A stretch of 64,000 nt of DNA. It comes from Kordia sp. TARA_039_SRF. GTDB taxonomy: Bacteria > Bacteroidota > Bacteroidia > Flavobacteriales > Flavobacteriaceae. The notes below the pieces were generated by a model, which was not told the origin of the DNA, ran no database searches, and saw only the letters and a list, made by a program, of their open reading frames with translations. Within the stretch, counting starts at the first letter, position 1; each line of letters begins with the position of its first letter. A program made the position numbers and the translations under genes. The stretch lies in assembly GCA_006383075.2 (NCBI GenBank), contig SMNH02000006.1:3899-67898 (forward strand). Direction: 5' to 3'. Shown piece after piece: positions 26,206 through 34,981 of the stretch.

Positions 26206-26382
26206 TTATGGTTGTGGTGGCCATTTTTGACATTGATTGGCTCCGTAACACATGGTGATTTGTACTGTTTCTTCAGGGCAAGCATTTGTCCATCTTGGAG
26301 GAAAACCTCCTTTTACGGCAGTAGCATTTAAAACACTCACTTGTTTCTTGTTTAATCGTAATTGATTTACTTTTTTCTTCAT
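26206..26382 (-). CDS. GG-leader small peptide precursor 3
   Basis: A 58-residue ORF, short enough to be missed by size filters, reads MKKKVNQLRLNKKQVSVLNA, then TAVKGG and a 32-residue core (FPPRWTNACPEETVQ, ITMCYGANQCQKWPPQP). The leader has the same MKKK, LxLNKK and double-glycine plan (Gly25-Gly26) as the two peptides at 20.0-20.6 kb. The core has only three cysteines and is rich in Pro and Trp. No modification or export genes are adjacent. Start and stop codons were checked base by base. It is probably another ribosomal natural-product precursor of the same leader family. Confidence 0.75.
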   Translation of the reverse strand: MKKKVNQLRLNKKQVSVLNATAVKGGFPPRWTNACPEETVQITMCYGANQCQKWPPQP

Positions 26383-26555
26383 GATTATAAAAATTAAAAA
26401 GGTTAATTGGCAGAAGATACAGAGAAAAACAAGGAATCAATTACAGTTTCACCACCGTTTTGGTAGTGGTTTTTGGGATAAGTTGATATTCAAGAATCAG
26501 GATTCAAGAATCTAGAGTCAAGACAAATCGACGAAAAACAAAAAAAGCAAAGCGA

Positions 26556-26578
26556 CCTAACACCCAACACCTAACACC
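26556..26578 (-). repeat. G-rich 3'-UTR tract, copy 2
   Basis: On the minus strand, 9 nt after the M48 peptidase stop, the sequence is GGTGTTAGGTGTTGGG followed by TGTTAGG: four G runs with TGTT(A) spacers. It shares GGGTGTTAGG with copies 1 and 3. Confidence 0.6.
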
Positions 26579-26587
26579 TAAATAAAA

Positions 26588-27346
26588 TCACTGATATTCC
26601 TCAATTACTTCTTTGATTTTCTGAATTCTATTTTCAGGATCGGGATGCGTACTTTGAAACTCAGGAACTCTATTAGGACCTGCGGCAGCTTTTAAAATTT
26701 TCATCACTTCAATCATAGCTTCGGGTTCGTAGCCAGCGTAAATCATCAATTCTACGCCAAGTTTATCGCTTTCCAATTCGTCTTCACGACCATTTTTCAA
26801 TAATTTTTGTTGCCCGATGCTACCGACCATATTTCCCATATCAGCGCCTACAGAAGCTCCTGTAGTAACGGTTTGCCAAAAGTCAGATTCTGCAATACGT
26901 TCCGCAGAATGTCTACCCAACACATGTCCAATTTCATGTCCGAGAACACCTGCTAATTGTGCATCGTCGAGTTTGCTATAAAGTGCGTTTGTGATAAAAA
27001 TTTGTCCGCCAGGCAAGGCAAAGGCATTAATGGAACGATTATCCGCCAATAAATGAAATTCAAATTGATAACCCGATTCTTTTGCCATGCTCATGTTAAC
27101 CAGTTTTTCACCAATCATATCTACACGAGCTTGCGCGCCAGCATCTGGATACAAACCGCCGTATTGTCGCGCCATGGCTTCTCTATTTTGAAAGCCAAGC
27201 GCAATTTCTTCTTCGGTGGTCATGCTGATGGTTTGTGTGCGACCTGTATATTCGTTCATTTCACGATTGGCACATTTTTTAAAAAAAGCAAAAGCGACAA
27301 TAGCAAGACCAATCAACAATCTGATTTTTACATTGTTTCCTCTCAT
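26588..27346 (-). CDS. M48 family metallopeptidase
   Basis: The 252-residue protein is a membrane-anchored or exported zinc protease. The N-terminal hydrophobic segment (IRLLIGLAIVAFAFF) has no lipobox, so it may stay as an anchor. The zinc site is HEIGHVLGRH (His137, Glu138, His141), with Glu190 in ELESD as the third ligand. This is the BepA/LoiP/Oma1-like pattern linked to envelope quality control. Intact. Confidence 0.92.
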   Translation of the reverse strand: MRGNNVKIRLLIGLAIVAFAFFKKCANREMNEYTGRTQTISMTTEEEIALGFQNREAMARQYGGLYPDAGAQARVDMIGEKLVNMSMAKESGYQFEFHLLADNRSINAFALPGGQIFITNALYSKLDDAQLAGVLGHEIGHVLGRHSAERIAESDFWQTVTTGASVGADMGNMVGSIGQQKLLKNGREDELESDKLGVELMIYAGYEPEAMIEVMKILKAAAGPNRVPEFQSTHPDPENRIQKIKEVIEEYQ

Positions 27347-27380
27347 AATTCTATCAATACGGTTTTTAAAAATACAAAAC

Positions 27381-28112
27381 CTACGATAAAAGTTCAGGAT
27401 TGATATCCAAAATATTTTCGTTTATGTACGAATGGATAAAAGCTTCGCTGAAATGCTCACTACCCATCAATTTTTCTTTTTGCAGCATGGTTTTGATGTC
27501 TAGTTCTCGATACGCTTTCAACATCGGCTTGGAAAGTGGTGCGTAGCTGTAATGCCACGGTTCGTATTTAAAACCTTTTCGGTCGTGCTTGTCCGTATAC
27601 ACAATATAAAAACCAAACGAATTTGCATTTTTCTCTAACCATTCGCGCAATTTGCAAAACGGTCCGTCACCGTGAAATTTTTTTGGAACCAACACATCGC
27701 CACTATACGTAGCATTCGCATCAATAATGTCAATATCGGTTGCCCAATGATGTCTGGAAGTTCCTGGAATGGTAGAATACGCAATGATTTTTTTAATCGC
27801 CTTTTCAGGAGATAATCCTTGCGTTGTATAGCGTTTGTACTTGCGTTCCCAAATGCGATTTTGATGTGCGTAATTACGATAGCTAGAAACTACATGAATG
27901 GAAAAGCCATCTTTTGCAGCTGCAGCACGCATTTTTATAAAAGCCTCATACGCTTCTTTTCGTAACGAAAAACCATCACCAAAAACGGTTGGATTTCCTT
28001 TGCCAATCAACTCATCAGTAGGTAATTGCGGTTGCTGAAAAGCGAAACTAGGAAAACTGTGCAAAGCAACTGCACCCAATCCTAAAAGTTTTGAGAAGTC
28101 TTTTCTATTCAC
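27381..28112 (-). CDS. VanY-like D-Ala-D-Ala carboxypeptidase
   Basis: This 243-residue exported LAS-family zinc peptidase probably trims peptidoglycan stem peptides. The N-terminus (MNRKDFSKLLGLGAVALHSF) looks like a signal sequence with a weak Tat flavour. The zinc motif is GTSRHHWATDIDI (SxHxxGxAxD type, with Trp in place of Gly), and EPWHY supplies the second His. SSYRN is the conserved substrate-side motif. It overlaps the upstream PD40 gene by 8 nt. Confidence 0.9.
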   Translation of the reverse strand: MNRKDFSKLLGLGAVALHSFPSFAFQQPQLPTDELIGKGNPTVFGDGFSLRKEAYEAFIKMRAAAAKDGFSIHVVSSYRNYAHQNRIWERKYKRYTTQGLSPEKAIKKIIAYSTIPGTSRHHWATDIDIIDANATYSGDVLVPKKFHGDGPFCKLREWLEKNANSFGFYIVYTDKHDRKGFKYEPWHYSYAPLSKPMLKAYRELDIKTMLQKEKLMGSEHFSEAFIHSYINENILDINPELLS

Positions 28113-29073
28113 GAGAAAGCGATTTTAATAAGTTATCAAACGAAAGATAGTAAATTTTTGAAGTTCCGTTGCTTCCATCATTTAGAATTGCTTTCAATTT
28201 CTCCATATTCAGATTTTCATATACAGGTTGAATCGTACTTTTTTCACTGGTAAAGAAGAAATATTTTTTATCAAACGAAACAAACGGACAATAATCAATT
28301 TGATTGGAATTAACCAAATTTCCTAAGTGAATTGCGTTGTCCCAAATTCCATTCTTACGAAAGCTAATATACAAATCGCCGCGTCCCAAACTTCCTTTTC
28401 TACCGTAAGATCCAAAAATAATAAACAATTCATCGGGACTCACATATGCATTGTATTCATACGTTTTTGTATTGACACCAGTTCCTAAACTTACAGGTGT
28501 TTGATAGCTTCCGTTGGTAAATTCACTTTTGTAAATATCTTCTTTTCCCTTTGCGTCAGGTCGTTCCGCAGTAAAATAAATTGTTCCGTTTGTAGCTATA
28601 GAAGGATAATATTCGTTTTGGTCTGAATTGATAATTTCGGGTAATCGTGTCGGATTTTTCCAAACACCATTTTCTTTAGACACAAACCAAATATCGTAAT
28701 CTTTTTTTGGAGTTTTTTCACCGTTTAATGGACGCTTTGAAGCAAAAAATAGTTTGGTGCCATCAGGTGAAAATGCAGGTTCAATATCGTGATACTTTCC
28801 AGAAAACGAAGCAATTGAAAAAGGAGTCCATTGTCCGTCTACTTTTTTAGAAGTTAAAATGGTTCGAAATGCATTTTTTGGCGCGTCAAGTGTAAAGAAA
28901 ATTTCATCGTAGTTGGGCGAAATGGCGATATCGCGCAGATTGATATTTTTAAATTCAGGAAGTTCTAAAAATACTTTGGCCGTTGCCGAATTGTTCTCAA
29001 AGACAATATTTGGTGGGTTTTGCGCGCACAATTGCAGACTCGTCCACAAGAGGATAAAGACGATTTTTTTCAT
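28105..29073 (-). CDS. Secreted PD40 (TolB-like) beta-propeller protein
   Basis: The 322-residue protein has a Sec signal (MKKIVFILLWTSLQLCAQ) and at least five PD40 blades, visible as ISPNYDEIFFTL, FSPDGTKLFFASKRP, IATNGTIYFTAERPD, VSPDELFIIFGSYG and VSFDKKYFFFTSEKS. No catalytic motif is evident. Related proteins in Bacteroidota occur alone or fused to OmpA domains; this one is propeller only. It is the first gene of a pair with the VanY-like gene, so a cell-wall-related role is possible. Confidence 0.85.
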   Translation of the reverse strand: MKKIVFILLWTSLQLCAQNPPNIVFENNSATAKVFLELPEFKNINLRDIAISPNYDEIFFTLDAPKNAFRTILTSKKVDGQWTPFSIASFSGKYHDIEPAFSPDGTKLFFASKRPLNGEKTPKKDYDIWFVSKENGVWKNPTRLPEIINSDQNEYYPSIATNGTIYFTAERPDAKGKEDIYKSEFTNGSYQTPVSLGTGVNTKTYEYNAYVSPDELFIIFGSYGRKGSLGRGDLYISFRKNGIWDNAIHLGNLVNSNQIDYCPFVSFDKKYFFFTSEKSTIQPVYENLNMEKLKAILNDGSNGTSKIYYLSFDNLLKSLSRE

Positions 29074-29154
29074 AAAAAATGTTTTTGATTGATGATTGTT
29101 GTCGCAAAAAGTACACTTTTTACTGCTGTAGAAGCGTTAAAAAGGCGTTAATAT

Positions 29155-29607
29155 TCACACCAACGATTTTACCATCACAAAATGCAGTCCAATTTTCGGA
29201 ATGGTAAATGGAGTTCTATGTTTTTGGTAGCCTAATTTTTCATAAAATCGCACAGCAACTTCACGAGCATTCATCCAAATAAAAGTTCCGCCGCGAGCGA
29301 GAATCATTTGTTCTGCTTTTTTTACGAGCGCATCACCAATGCCACGCTTTTGAAAATTGGTCAACACCGCCATGCCGCGCAGTTGATACTGATTCTCGAT
29401 AGTGATTTCAGCATCATTATTTTTCATCAAGGTAACTACGCCCACAAGTTGTTCGTCAATATAACATCCCAAATGAAATGTTGAAGGCAAATCGTCGCCC
29501 GCAAAATGGCAAGACTCTAAAGGTTTTCCTTCTCGCAACACAGGATGACGCACTTTAAAAGCAGTTGTTGCAGTAATTTCTTTAACGGTGTAATTGGAAG
29601 CTTCCAT
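29155..29607 (-). CDS. GNAT family N-acetyltransferase
   Basis: The GNAT core is clear: LVGVVTLMKN, LRGMAVLTNFQKRGIGDALVKKAEQ (acetyl-CoA binding R/QxxGxG/A) and REVAVRFYEKLGYQ. An upstream in-frame ATG (29706) would overlap the divergent neighbour and add a hydrophobic 33-residue extension unlike the family. I therefore choose the ATG at 29607 (MEASNYTVKEI), giving 150 residues. The substrate is unknown. It is divergent from another GNAT gene at 29701. Confidence 0.85.
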   Translation of the reverse strand: MEASNYTVKEITATTAFKVRHPVLREGKPLESCHFAGDDLPSTFHLGCYIDEQLVGVVTLMKNNDAEITIENQYQLRGMAVLTNFQKRGIGDALVKKAEQMILARGGTFIWMNAREVAVRFYEKLGYQKHRTPFTIPKIGLHFVMVKSLV

Positions 29608-29700
29608 AGTCACAAAATTGATACAAGTACTCAAAAGTATAACTAATTTGGGAGTTGTGTTTTGCAGAAATAAATTAATTTTGAATAAAAAAGAATTCGT

Positions 29701-30126
29701 ATGCAAATTACGTTCAAATCACTTTCCAAAGAAGAAGCGTCTATTATTTTACCATATTTGGACATTATGAATCAACAAAAAGTTCCGATGGATTTGTTAC
29801 AAGCGCGTTTTGAAGAGATGTTGTCTCAAAATTACGAAGCTTTCGCCATTTACGACCGCGATCAACTCATTGGTTGTTTTGGATTGTGGAGCATGACGCG
29901 TCATTATTGTGGAAAAAGTTTAGAGCCAGACCATGTGTATATTGAAGATGCGTACCGAAGTAAAGGAATTGGCGCAAAACTATTTCAATGGATTGAAGCT
30001 TACGGAAAGGAAAAAGGTGTGACTACGATTGAATTGAATACCTATATCGAAAACTTTCCATCGCACAAATTCTATTATAATCAGGGATTTGTGGCGCGCG
30101 GCTATCATTTTTTGAAAAAAATCTAA
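29701..30126 (+). CDS. GNAT family N-acetyltransferase
   Basis: The 141-residue cytoplasmic protein shows the GNAT pattern: LIGCFGLWSMTRH, HVYIEDAYRSKGIGAKLFQWIEAYGK (acetyl-CoA loop) and NFPSHKFYYNQGFVARGYHF. The acceptor is unknown. It is not closely similar to the neighbouring divergent GNAT beyond the fold. It is followed directly by the tRNA-Gly promoter. Confidence 0.88.
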   Translation: MQITFKSLSKEEASIILPYLDIMNQQKVPMDLLQARFEEMLSQNYEAFAIYDRDQLIGCFGLWSMTRHYCGKSLEPDHVYIEDAYRSKGIGAKLFQWIEAYGKEKGVTTIELNTYIENFPSHKFYYNQGFVARGYHFLKKI

Positions 30127-30134
30127 AAAAACAT

Positions 30135-30166
30135 TTGGAAATAGAAATCATAATTTTCTATATTTG
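30135..30166 (+). promoter_or_regulatory. Promoter of the tRNA-Gly gene
   Basis: TTG (30135-30137) and TATATTTG (30159-30166), 21 nt apart, match the Bacteroidota -33/-7 promoter (TTG and TAnnTTTG). The -7 box lies 11 nt before the tRNA, as expected for a short leader. This is the cleanest promoter in the window. Confidence 0.8.
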
Positions 30167-30177
30167 CATCCGCTAAT

Positions 30178-30250
30178 GCGAGAGTAGCTCAGTTGGTAGA
30201 GCGTCAGCCTTCCAAGCTGAATGTCGCCGGTTCGAACCCGGTCTCTCGCT
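30178..30250 (+). tRNA. tRNA-Gly (anticodon TCC)
   Basis: The 73-nt cloverleaf has acceptor stem GCGAGAG / CTCTCGC, D stem GCTC / GAGC, anticodon stem TCAGC / GCTGA with loop CTTCCAA (anticodon TCC) and T arm GCCGG-TTCGAAC-CCGGT. The discriminator base is T, as in bacterial tRNA-Gly. CCA is not encoded. Confidence 0.98.
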
Positions 30251-30254
30251 CTAC

Positions 30255-30285
30255 AAAGCCGATTCCGTCCGAATCGGCTTTTTTT
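30255..30285 (+). terminator. Terminator between tRNA-Gly and pepE
   Basis: AAAGCCGATTC (30255-30265) pairs with GAATCGGCTTT (30271-30281), followed by T. It ends the tRNA transcript and, being symmetric, may also end the convergent pepE mRNA. Confidence 0.92.
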
Positions 30286-30988
30286 ATGGAACTATAATTT
30301 CTGAACCTGTTTCTAGTTCGTACGGTGTTTTGTTTTGTTCAAAAATACGTGCGCTGTGTGGTCCTTCCAATCGAATGTCATCGCCTTGTACGCGAATCCA
30401 ACTACCTTCTCTAATTCCTACCACAGGAAGTGAGTTGAATTTGTGAAATTCTTTAATGCGTGTTTCACGAGTTTCGCCCATGTGTGTACTGCCTTCAATT
30501 GGGTCTAAGTAATGCGGATTGATGTTGAAAGGAATCACACCCAAAGTTTTAAAACTTGGCGGATAAATTATAGGCATGTCATTAGTCGTTTGCATGGTGA
30601 GTCCGCAAATATTACTTCCAGCGCTTGTTCCCAAATACGGTGTTCCGTTAAAAATAGCTTCTCGTAGCGGCTGAATTACTTCATTCGCATATAATTGTGA
30701 AACTAGCAAAAACGTATTTCCGCCACCCGTAAAAAGTCCTTTGGCATCAGCAATGGCTTGTGCGGGATTTTCAAACGTGTGCACACCGCGTACTTTTTTT
30801 CCAATTTTGCTAAAAGGTTTGCTAACGGCAGCCGTATATTCGTCATGTGTAATTCCACCTGGGCGTGCATATGGGATAAATAAAATTTCTTCCGTATCTT
30901 TATAAAACAAGGAAAGTTCGTCAAGTAAATATGTCAAAGGCGCACTTCCGTGAACGGTTGATGTACTGGCAATGATGAGGTTTTTCAT
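30284..30988 (-). CDS. pepE: Dipeptidase E (alpha-aspartyl dipeptidase)
   Basis: PepE cleaves Asp-X dipeptides in the cytosol with a Ser nucleophile on a glutamine-amidotransferase-like fold (family S51). The 234-residue protein has the nucleophile elbow GTSAGSN (Ser122), the oxyanion stretch FTGGGNTF and the catalytic His in INPHYLD. Length matches E. coli PepE. It stands alone and converges on the tRNA-Gly terminator. Confidence 0.93.
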   Translation of the reverse strand: MKNLIIASTSTVHGSAPLTYLLDELSLFYKDTEEILFIPYARPGGITHDEYTAAVSKPFSKIGKKVRGVHTFENPAQAIADAKGLFTGGGNTFLLVSQLYANEVIQPLREAIFNGTPYLGTSAGSNICGLTMQTTNDMPIIYPPSFKTLGVIPFNINPHYLDPIEGSTHMGETRETRIKEFHKFNSLPVVGIREGSWIRVQGDDIRLEGPHSARIFEQNKTPYELETGSEIIVP

Positions 30989-31130
30989 AAAAATTAATTC
31001 TATGCGTAAAAATAATCATTAAATGTTTTTAACAAAAGTTTAATGTCTGTTGACATTTTTTTAAGTACAAAAAGTAAGTTCTTTATATTATCAAAAAATT
31101 GAAACTATTTAACCAATAATACCAATTGCT

Positions 31131-31898
31131 ATGAAACTAAAATTACTTCTATATTCATTATTCATTTCTACCATGATGCTTGCGCAAGATGCAGAACGCG
31201 AAATTTTACGCGGTGCAGTGGTGTATAGAGATGTAAAGGTGCCCAATGTGAACATTATCAACAATACGACAAGTACAGGAACGACAACAAATCAAAAAGG
31301 AGAATTTGAAATTTTAGCTAAAAAAGATGATATTTTGATTTTTTCTTCAGTTCAGTATACGATTAAAGAAATTGTAATTACAGATAAAATTATAGAGAAC
31401 AATCGCTTAGTAGTAGAAGTGAAGGAGAAAGTGGAGGAGTTGGACGAAGTGGTGATTAGTCCAGAAAATAAAGACAAGTTTCTTGATTTTCAAGAGGAAC
31501 AAATCGTCAAATACCAAGATTATCAATTTGCAGACGACCGTTATTCGGAAGTTCGAAATACGGCAATGGGACAAGCGGAATTTCGTGGAGCAAATATTTT
31601 AGGATTGGTTGGAATGTTGGTGAATTCTATCTTTAAAGGTAATGGTAAAAAGAAAGAAAAGGCAAAACCAATTTATGAACGCACAAGTTTCAACGAGATT
31701 CGCAATCGTTACGAGGACAAATTTTTCACTGAAAACTTAGGCATTCCGAAAGAAAACATTAGTGCTTTTCTATATTATTGTGACGACCAAATGCCATCGG
31801 AAGATATCTTTTTAGAGAAAAACGAATTTTTAATGATTGATTTTATGGTAAAACACAGTAAAGAATATCTAAAATCAATTGCCACAACTAAAAATTAA
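31131..31898 (+). CDS. Exported carboxypeptidase-regulatory-like domain protein
   Basis: The 255-residue protein has a signal peptide (MKLKLLLYSLFISTMMLAQ) followed by a CarboxypepD_reg-like beta-sandwich (LRGAVVYRDVKVPNVNIINN, then TNQKGEFEILAKKDDILIFS), as found at the N-terminus of SusC/TonB receptors. Unlike those receptors there is no plug or barrel. Instead a basic alpha-helical C-terminal part follows with no recognised motif. Small proteins of this kind are common in Bacteroidota envelopes; function unknown. Confidence 0.82.
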   Translation: MKLKLLLYSLFISTMMLAQDAEREILRGAVVYRDVKVPNVNIINNTTSTGTTTNQKGEFEILAKKDDILIFSSVQYTIKEIVITDKIIENNRLVVEVKEKVEELDEVVISPENKDKFLDFQEEQIVKYQDYQFADDRYSEVRNTAMGQAEFRGANILGLVGMLVNSIFKGNGKKKEKAKPIYERTSFNEIRNRYEDKFFTENLGIPKENISAFLYYCDDQMPSEDIFLEKNEFLMIDFMVKHSKEYLKSIATTKN

Positions 31899-31946
31899 AA
31901 AGAAGTATTGCATTAAAAATTTCTACAATTTGGAATGCTTTTTGGA

Positions 31947-31954
31947 TATCTTTG
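31947..31954 (+). promoter_or_regulatory. Candidate -7 box for the DUF6702/M1 gene pair
   Basis: TATCTTTG matches TAnnTTTG. A transcript starting about 6 nt later would begin after the upstream ATG at 31935, supporting the start at 31983 for the next gene. No TTG at the expected -33 distance. Confidence 0.4.
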
Positions 31955-31982
31955 TCATTATATAAAACTGTTATACAATCTC

Positions 31983-32483
31983 ATGAAAATACAAAGAGTC
32001 CTTCTGCTATTTTTTATAATTCCGTTCTTTGGATTTACTGCGTTGCACAAATTTTATGTAAGTGTTACTAATATTGAGTACAGTGAAGCTGATAAAGCAT
32101 TGCAAATTACAACTCGAATCTTTATCGATGATTTTCAGCGTGTTTTAAAAGAGCGTTATGGAATGCAAGAAGAATTGACTGTTGAAAAAAATGTAGCGGA
32201 AGTAGAAAATCTTATGCGAAAATATTTAACCAAAAAGATAAAGATTTGGGTAAATGGAGAAGTGAGGACCTTCAATTTTATCGGAAAAAAATACGAAGAT
32301 GATGTTACCGTTTGTTATCTAGAAATTAAAGCTGTTGATGAAGTACAATCGCTCACTATTGAAAATGGGTTACTTTATGAAATAGAAGAAGATCAGCAGA
32401 ATTTGGTACATGTTAAAATCAATAATTCACGGAAAAGCCTGTTACTTGTGCGGGAAAACGATAAAGGTTTGTTAAAATTTTAA
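31983..32483 (+). CDS. DUF6702-like exported protein
   Basis: The chosen ATG gives a 166-residue protein with a proper signal sequence (MKIQRVLLLFFIIPFFGFTA). The earlier ATG at 31935 adds 16 residues that would spoil it. The mature part starts LHKFYVSVTNIEYSEADKAL, then RIFIDDFQRVL, typical of a Bacteroidota family found next to M1 peptidases, as here 61 nt upstream. Predicted periplasmic beta-rich protein; no catalytic motif. It may assist the M1 peptidase. Confidence 0.8.
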   Translation: MKIQRVLLLFFIIPFFGFTALHKFYVSVTNIEYSEADKALQITTRIFIDDFQRVLKERYGMQEELTVEKNVAEVENLMRKYLTKKIKIWVNGEVRTFNFIGKKYEDDVTVCYLEIKAVDEVQSLTIENGLLYEIEEDQQNLVHVKINNSRKSLLLVRENDKGLLKF

Positions 32484-32544
32484 CAAGAACTTTTTAAAAT
32501 GGTTATTTTTAGGGCTTCAAAACCACAAACCTATTTAAAACCTA

Positions 32545-34815
32545 ATGAAACGAGTACATTTCTACATCTTAGCGTTCCTATTTTTGGGAGCAAATTTTGC
32601 CATAGCGCAGGAAACAGACGATAAAAAGCCACAAGGACATACGAATAACAACAAATTTAGACAGCTGTATCAAGAGTTTGCAACGCCAAACATGTACAGA
32701 ACAGCTTCTGGAGCTCCTGGAAAGGCGTACTACCAGCAACAAGCCGATTACGAAATGGAAATTGAGCTTGATGATAAAAATCAAAAATTGTATGGAGTTG
32801 AAACGATTACCTATACCAATAACTCTCCTGATGATTTAGCATACCTTTGGGTACAACTAGATCAAAACATACGAGCAAAAAACTCGCAAGCAAAACTAAA
32901 AAATGGTGGTAGAATTCCACGTTTGCAACGCGCTTCTACATTTGTAGGTAGCTATGTTGCCGATCCGTTTGATGGTGGTTTTAATATTGACTATGTAAAA
33001 AATGATAAAGGAAGACCAATGTCTTTTACCATCAACGAAACTATGATGCGAATTGACTTGCCAACACCATTAGAATCTGGTGATAAAGTTTCATTCTCTA
33101 TCAAATGGTGGTACAATATTAACAATCACGTGACCAATAGAGGACGCTCTGGTTATGAATTCTTCGAAAAAGATGGAAACTATGCATACGTAATTGCGCA
33201 ATTCTTTCCACGTATGGCAGTATATAATGATGTAGAAGGATGGCAAAACTATCAATTTTGGGGGAATGGTGAATTTGCTTTGCCATTTGGAAATTACAAT
33301 GTGAAAATTACAGTGCCTGCGGATCATGTGTTAGATGCAACAGGAAAACTACAAAATAGAAAGAAAGTTTACTCAAAAGAAATGATGAATCGTTACGAAC
33401 GTGCATTGGAATCATACGATAAGCCAGTGATTATTGTAACGCAAGATGAAGTAGAAAAAGCAGAAAAAGACTTTTCAAACAAAAAGAAAACTTGGGAATT
33501 TTATGCGGAAAACGTGCGTGACTTTGCCTTTGCGACATCGCGTAAGTTTATTTGGGACATGCAAGCGGTAGATATCAATGGAAAGCGCGTAATGGCAGTT
33601 TCAATGTATCCAAAAGAAGGAAATCCACTTTGGGAAAAATATTCTACAAAAGCAGTAGTAAGTACATTAAAAACATATTCAAAGCACACATTCGATTATC
33701 CATACCACAAAGCCATTTCAGTTCACGCTAAAAATCAAGGAATGGAATATCCGATGATTTGCTGGAATTACGGTCGTCCAAGTGAAGACGGAACCTATTC
33801 TGAGCGTGTAAAATTTGGAATGATTAGTGTAATTATTCACGAAGTTGGACACAACTTTTTCCCAATGATTGTCAACTCTGACGAACGTCAATGGGGATGG
33901 ATGGACGAAGGTTTAGACACATTCATGCAGTACTTAGCTGAACAAGAATTCGCGAAAGCACATCCAGAATCTGTAGCATCTACTGATGGAAAATATCCAT
34001 CGCGTAGGGGAGAAGCTTCTAAAATTGTTCCGTACATGAAAGGAAGTCAAGATCGTTTGTCGCCAATCATGTCCAATCCTGAAAACGTATACCAATTAGG
34101 ACCAAACGCGTATGGAAAGCCAGCAACTGGATTAAATATTTTACGTGAAACTATCATGGGACACGAAGCATTTGACCATGCTTTCAAAACGTACGCGCAA
34201 CGCTGGATGTTTAAGCATCCAACTCCAGAAGATTTCTTTAGAACAATGGAGGATGCTTCAGGATATGACTTAGATTGGTTCTGGCGCGGATGGTTTTACA
34301 CAACAGACTTTGTAGACATCGGAATCGAAAGCGTAAAGAAATATCAAGTTGGTTCGCGTACTATCAGAAATCAAGGTGTTGTATACTTTATTCCAGAAGA
34401 CGATGAAAATTACAAAAAGGAAAACGAAGGAAAATCGTTAATCGACATGGAACAAAATGCGCCGTTGAAAGAATATTTGATGGACAACTTTACAGCAGCA
34501 GAAAGAGCGGCTATGGGCGATCCTAAATATTTCTATGAAATTGCGTTCAACAAGCCAGGAGGTTTGGTAATGCCAATTATTTTTGAATGTACTTATGCAG
34601 ATGGTTCAAAAGAAATGATGCGTTATCCTGCACAAATCTGGAGAAAAAATGACGACCAAGCAAAAGTGGTGATTGCTTCAGAAAAGCAATTGGTAGGCAT
34701 TCAGCTAGATCCAAAACTGGAAACTGCTGATATTGATACGACCAACAATTCATGGCCAAAAGAAGAAGGTCAGTCAGACTTTAACAAGTTTAAAGAAAAT
34801 AAGATGAAACAATAA
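32545..34815 (+). CDS. Secreted M1 family metallopeptidase
   Basis: The 756-residue protein has a Sec signal (MKRVHFYILAFLFLGANFAIAQ) and is an aminopeptidase-N-like zinc protease. The zinc site is HEVGHNFFP (His432, Glu433, His436), with Glu455 in WMDEGLDTF as third ligand. The usual GAMEN exopeptidase loop appears as GMEYPM (QGMEYPMICW). The early beta domain (YEMEIELDDKNQKLYGVETI) fits M1 architecture. It follows the DUF6702-like gene and ends at a clear terminator. Confidence 0.93.
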   Translation: MKRVHFYILAFLFLGANFAIAQETDDKKPQGHTNNNKFRQLYQEFATPNMYRTASGAPGKAYYQQQADYEMEIELDDKNQKLYGVETITYTNNSPDDLAYLWVQLDQNIRAKNSQAKLKNGGRIPRLQRASTFVGSYVADPFDGGFNIDYVKNDKGRPMSFTINETMMRIDLPTPLESGDKVSFSIKWWYNINNHVTNRGRSGYEFFEKDGNYAYVIAQFFPRMAVYNDVEGWQNYQFWGNGEFALPFGNYNVKITVPADHVLDATGKLQNRKKVYSKEMMNRYERALESYDKPVIIVTQDEVEKAEKDFSNKKKTWEFYAENVRDFAFATSRKFIWDMQAVDINGKRVMAVSMYPKEGNPLWEKYSTKAVVSTLKTYSKHTFDYPYHKAISVHAKNQGMEYPMICWNYGRPSEDGTYSERVKFGMISVIIHEVGHNFFPMIVNSDERQWGWMDEGLDTFMQYLAEQEFAKAHPESVASTDGKYPSRRGEASKIVPYMKGSQDRLSPIMSNPENVYQLGPNAYGKPATGLNILRETIMGHEAFDHAFKTYAQRWMFKHPTPEDFFRTMEDASGYDLDWFWRGWFYTTDFVDIGIESVKKYQVGSRTIRNQGVVYFIPEDDENYKKENEGKSLIDMEQNAPLKEYLMDNFTAAERAAMGDPKYFYEIAFNKPGGLVMPIIFECTYADGSKEMMRYPAQIWRKNDDQAKVVIASEKQLVGIQLDPKLETADIDTTNNSWPKEEGQSDFNKFKENKMKQ

Positions 34816-34836
34816 CAACTGTTTCTACAATCATAC

Positions 34837-34865
34837 AAAAGCCAGCATTATTGCTGGCTTTTTCT
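34837..34865 (+). terminator. Terminator after the M1 peptidase gene
   Basis: AAAAGCCAGCA (34837-34847) pairs with TGCTGGCTTTT (34852-34862) around a tight 4-nt loop, followed by TCTTT. It lies 22 nt after the stop. Confidence 0.88.
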
Positions 34866-34953
34866 TTGCATGTAAATCAAATATGTCAAAATTAAAGAGC
34901 ATTACAAAAGAAAAAGATTAAACAACTTCATCATACTATTCTATTAACTTGAT

Positions 34954-34961
34954 TATATTTG
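34954..34961 (+). promoter_or_regulatory. Candidate -7 box for tatA
   Basis: TATATTTG is an exact TAnnTTTG match 20 nt before the tatA start. The -33 position has no TTG. Confidence 0.45.
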
Positions 34962-34981
34962 TATAATAATTTGGACAACGT

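Noticed and set aside
29608-29706. N-terminal extension of the minus-strand GNAT
   Set aside because: It overlaps the divergent GNAT start and adds a hydrophobic segment unlike the family; ATG at 29607 preferred.
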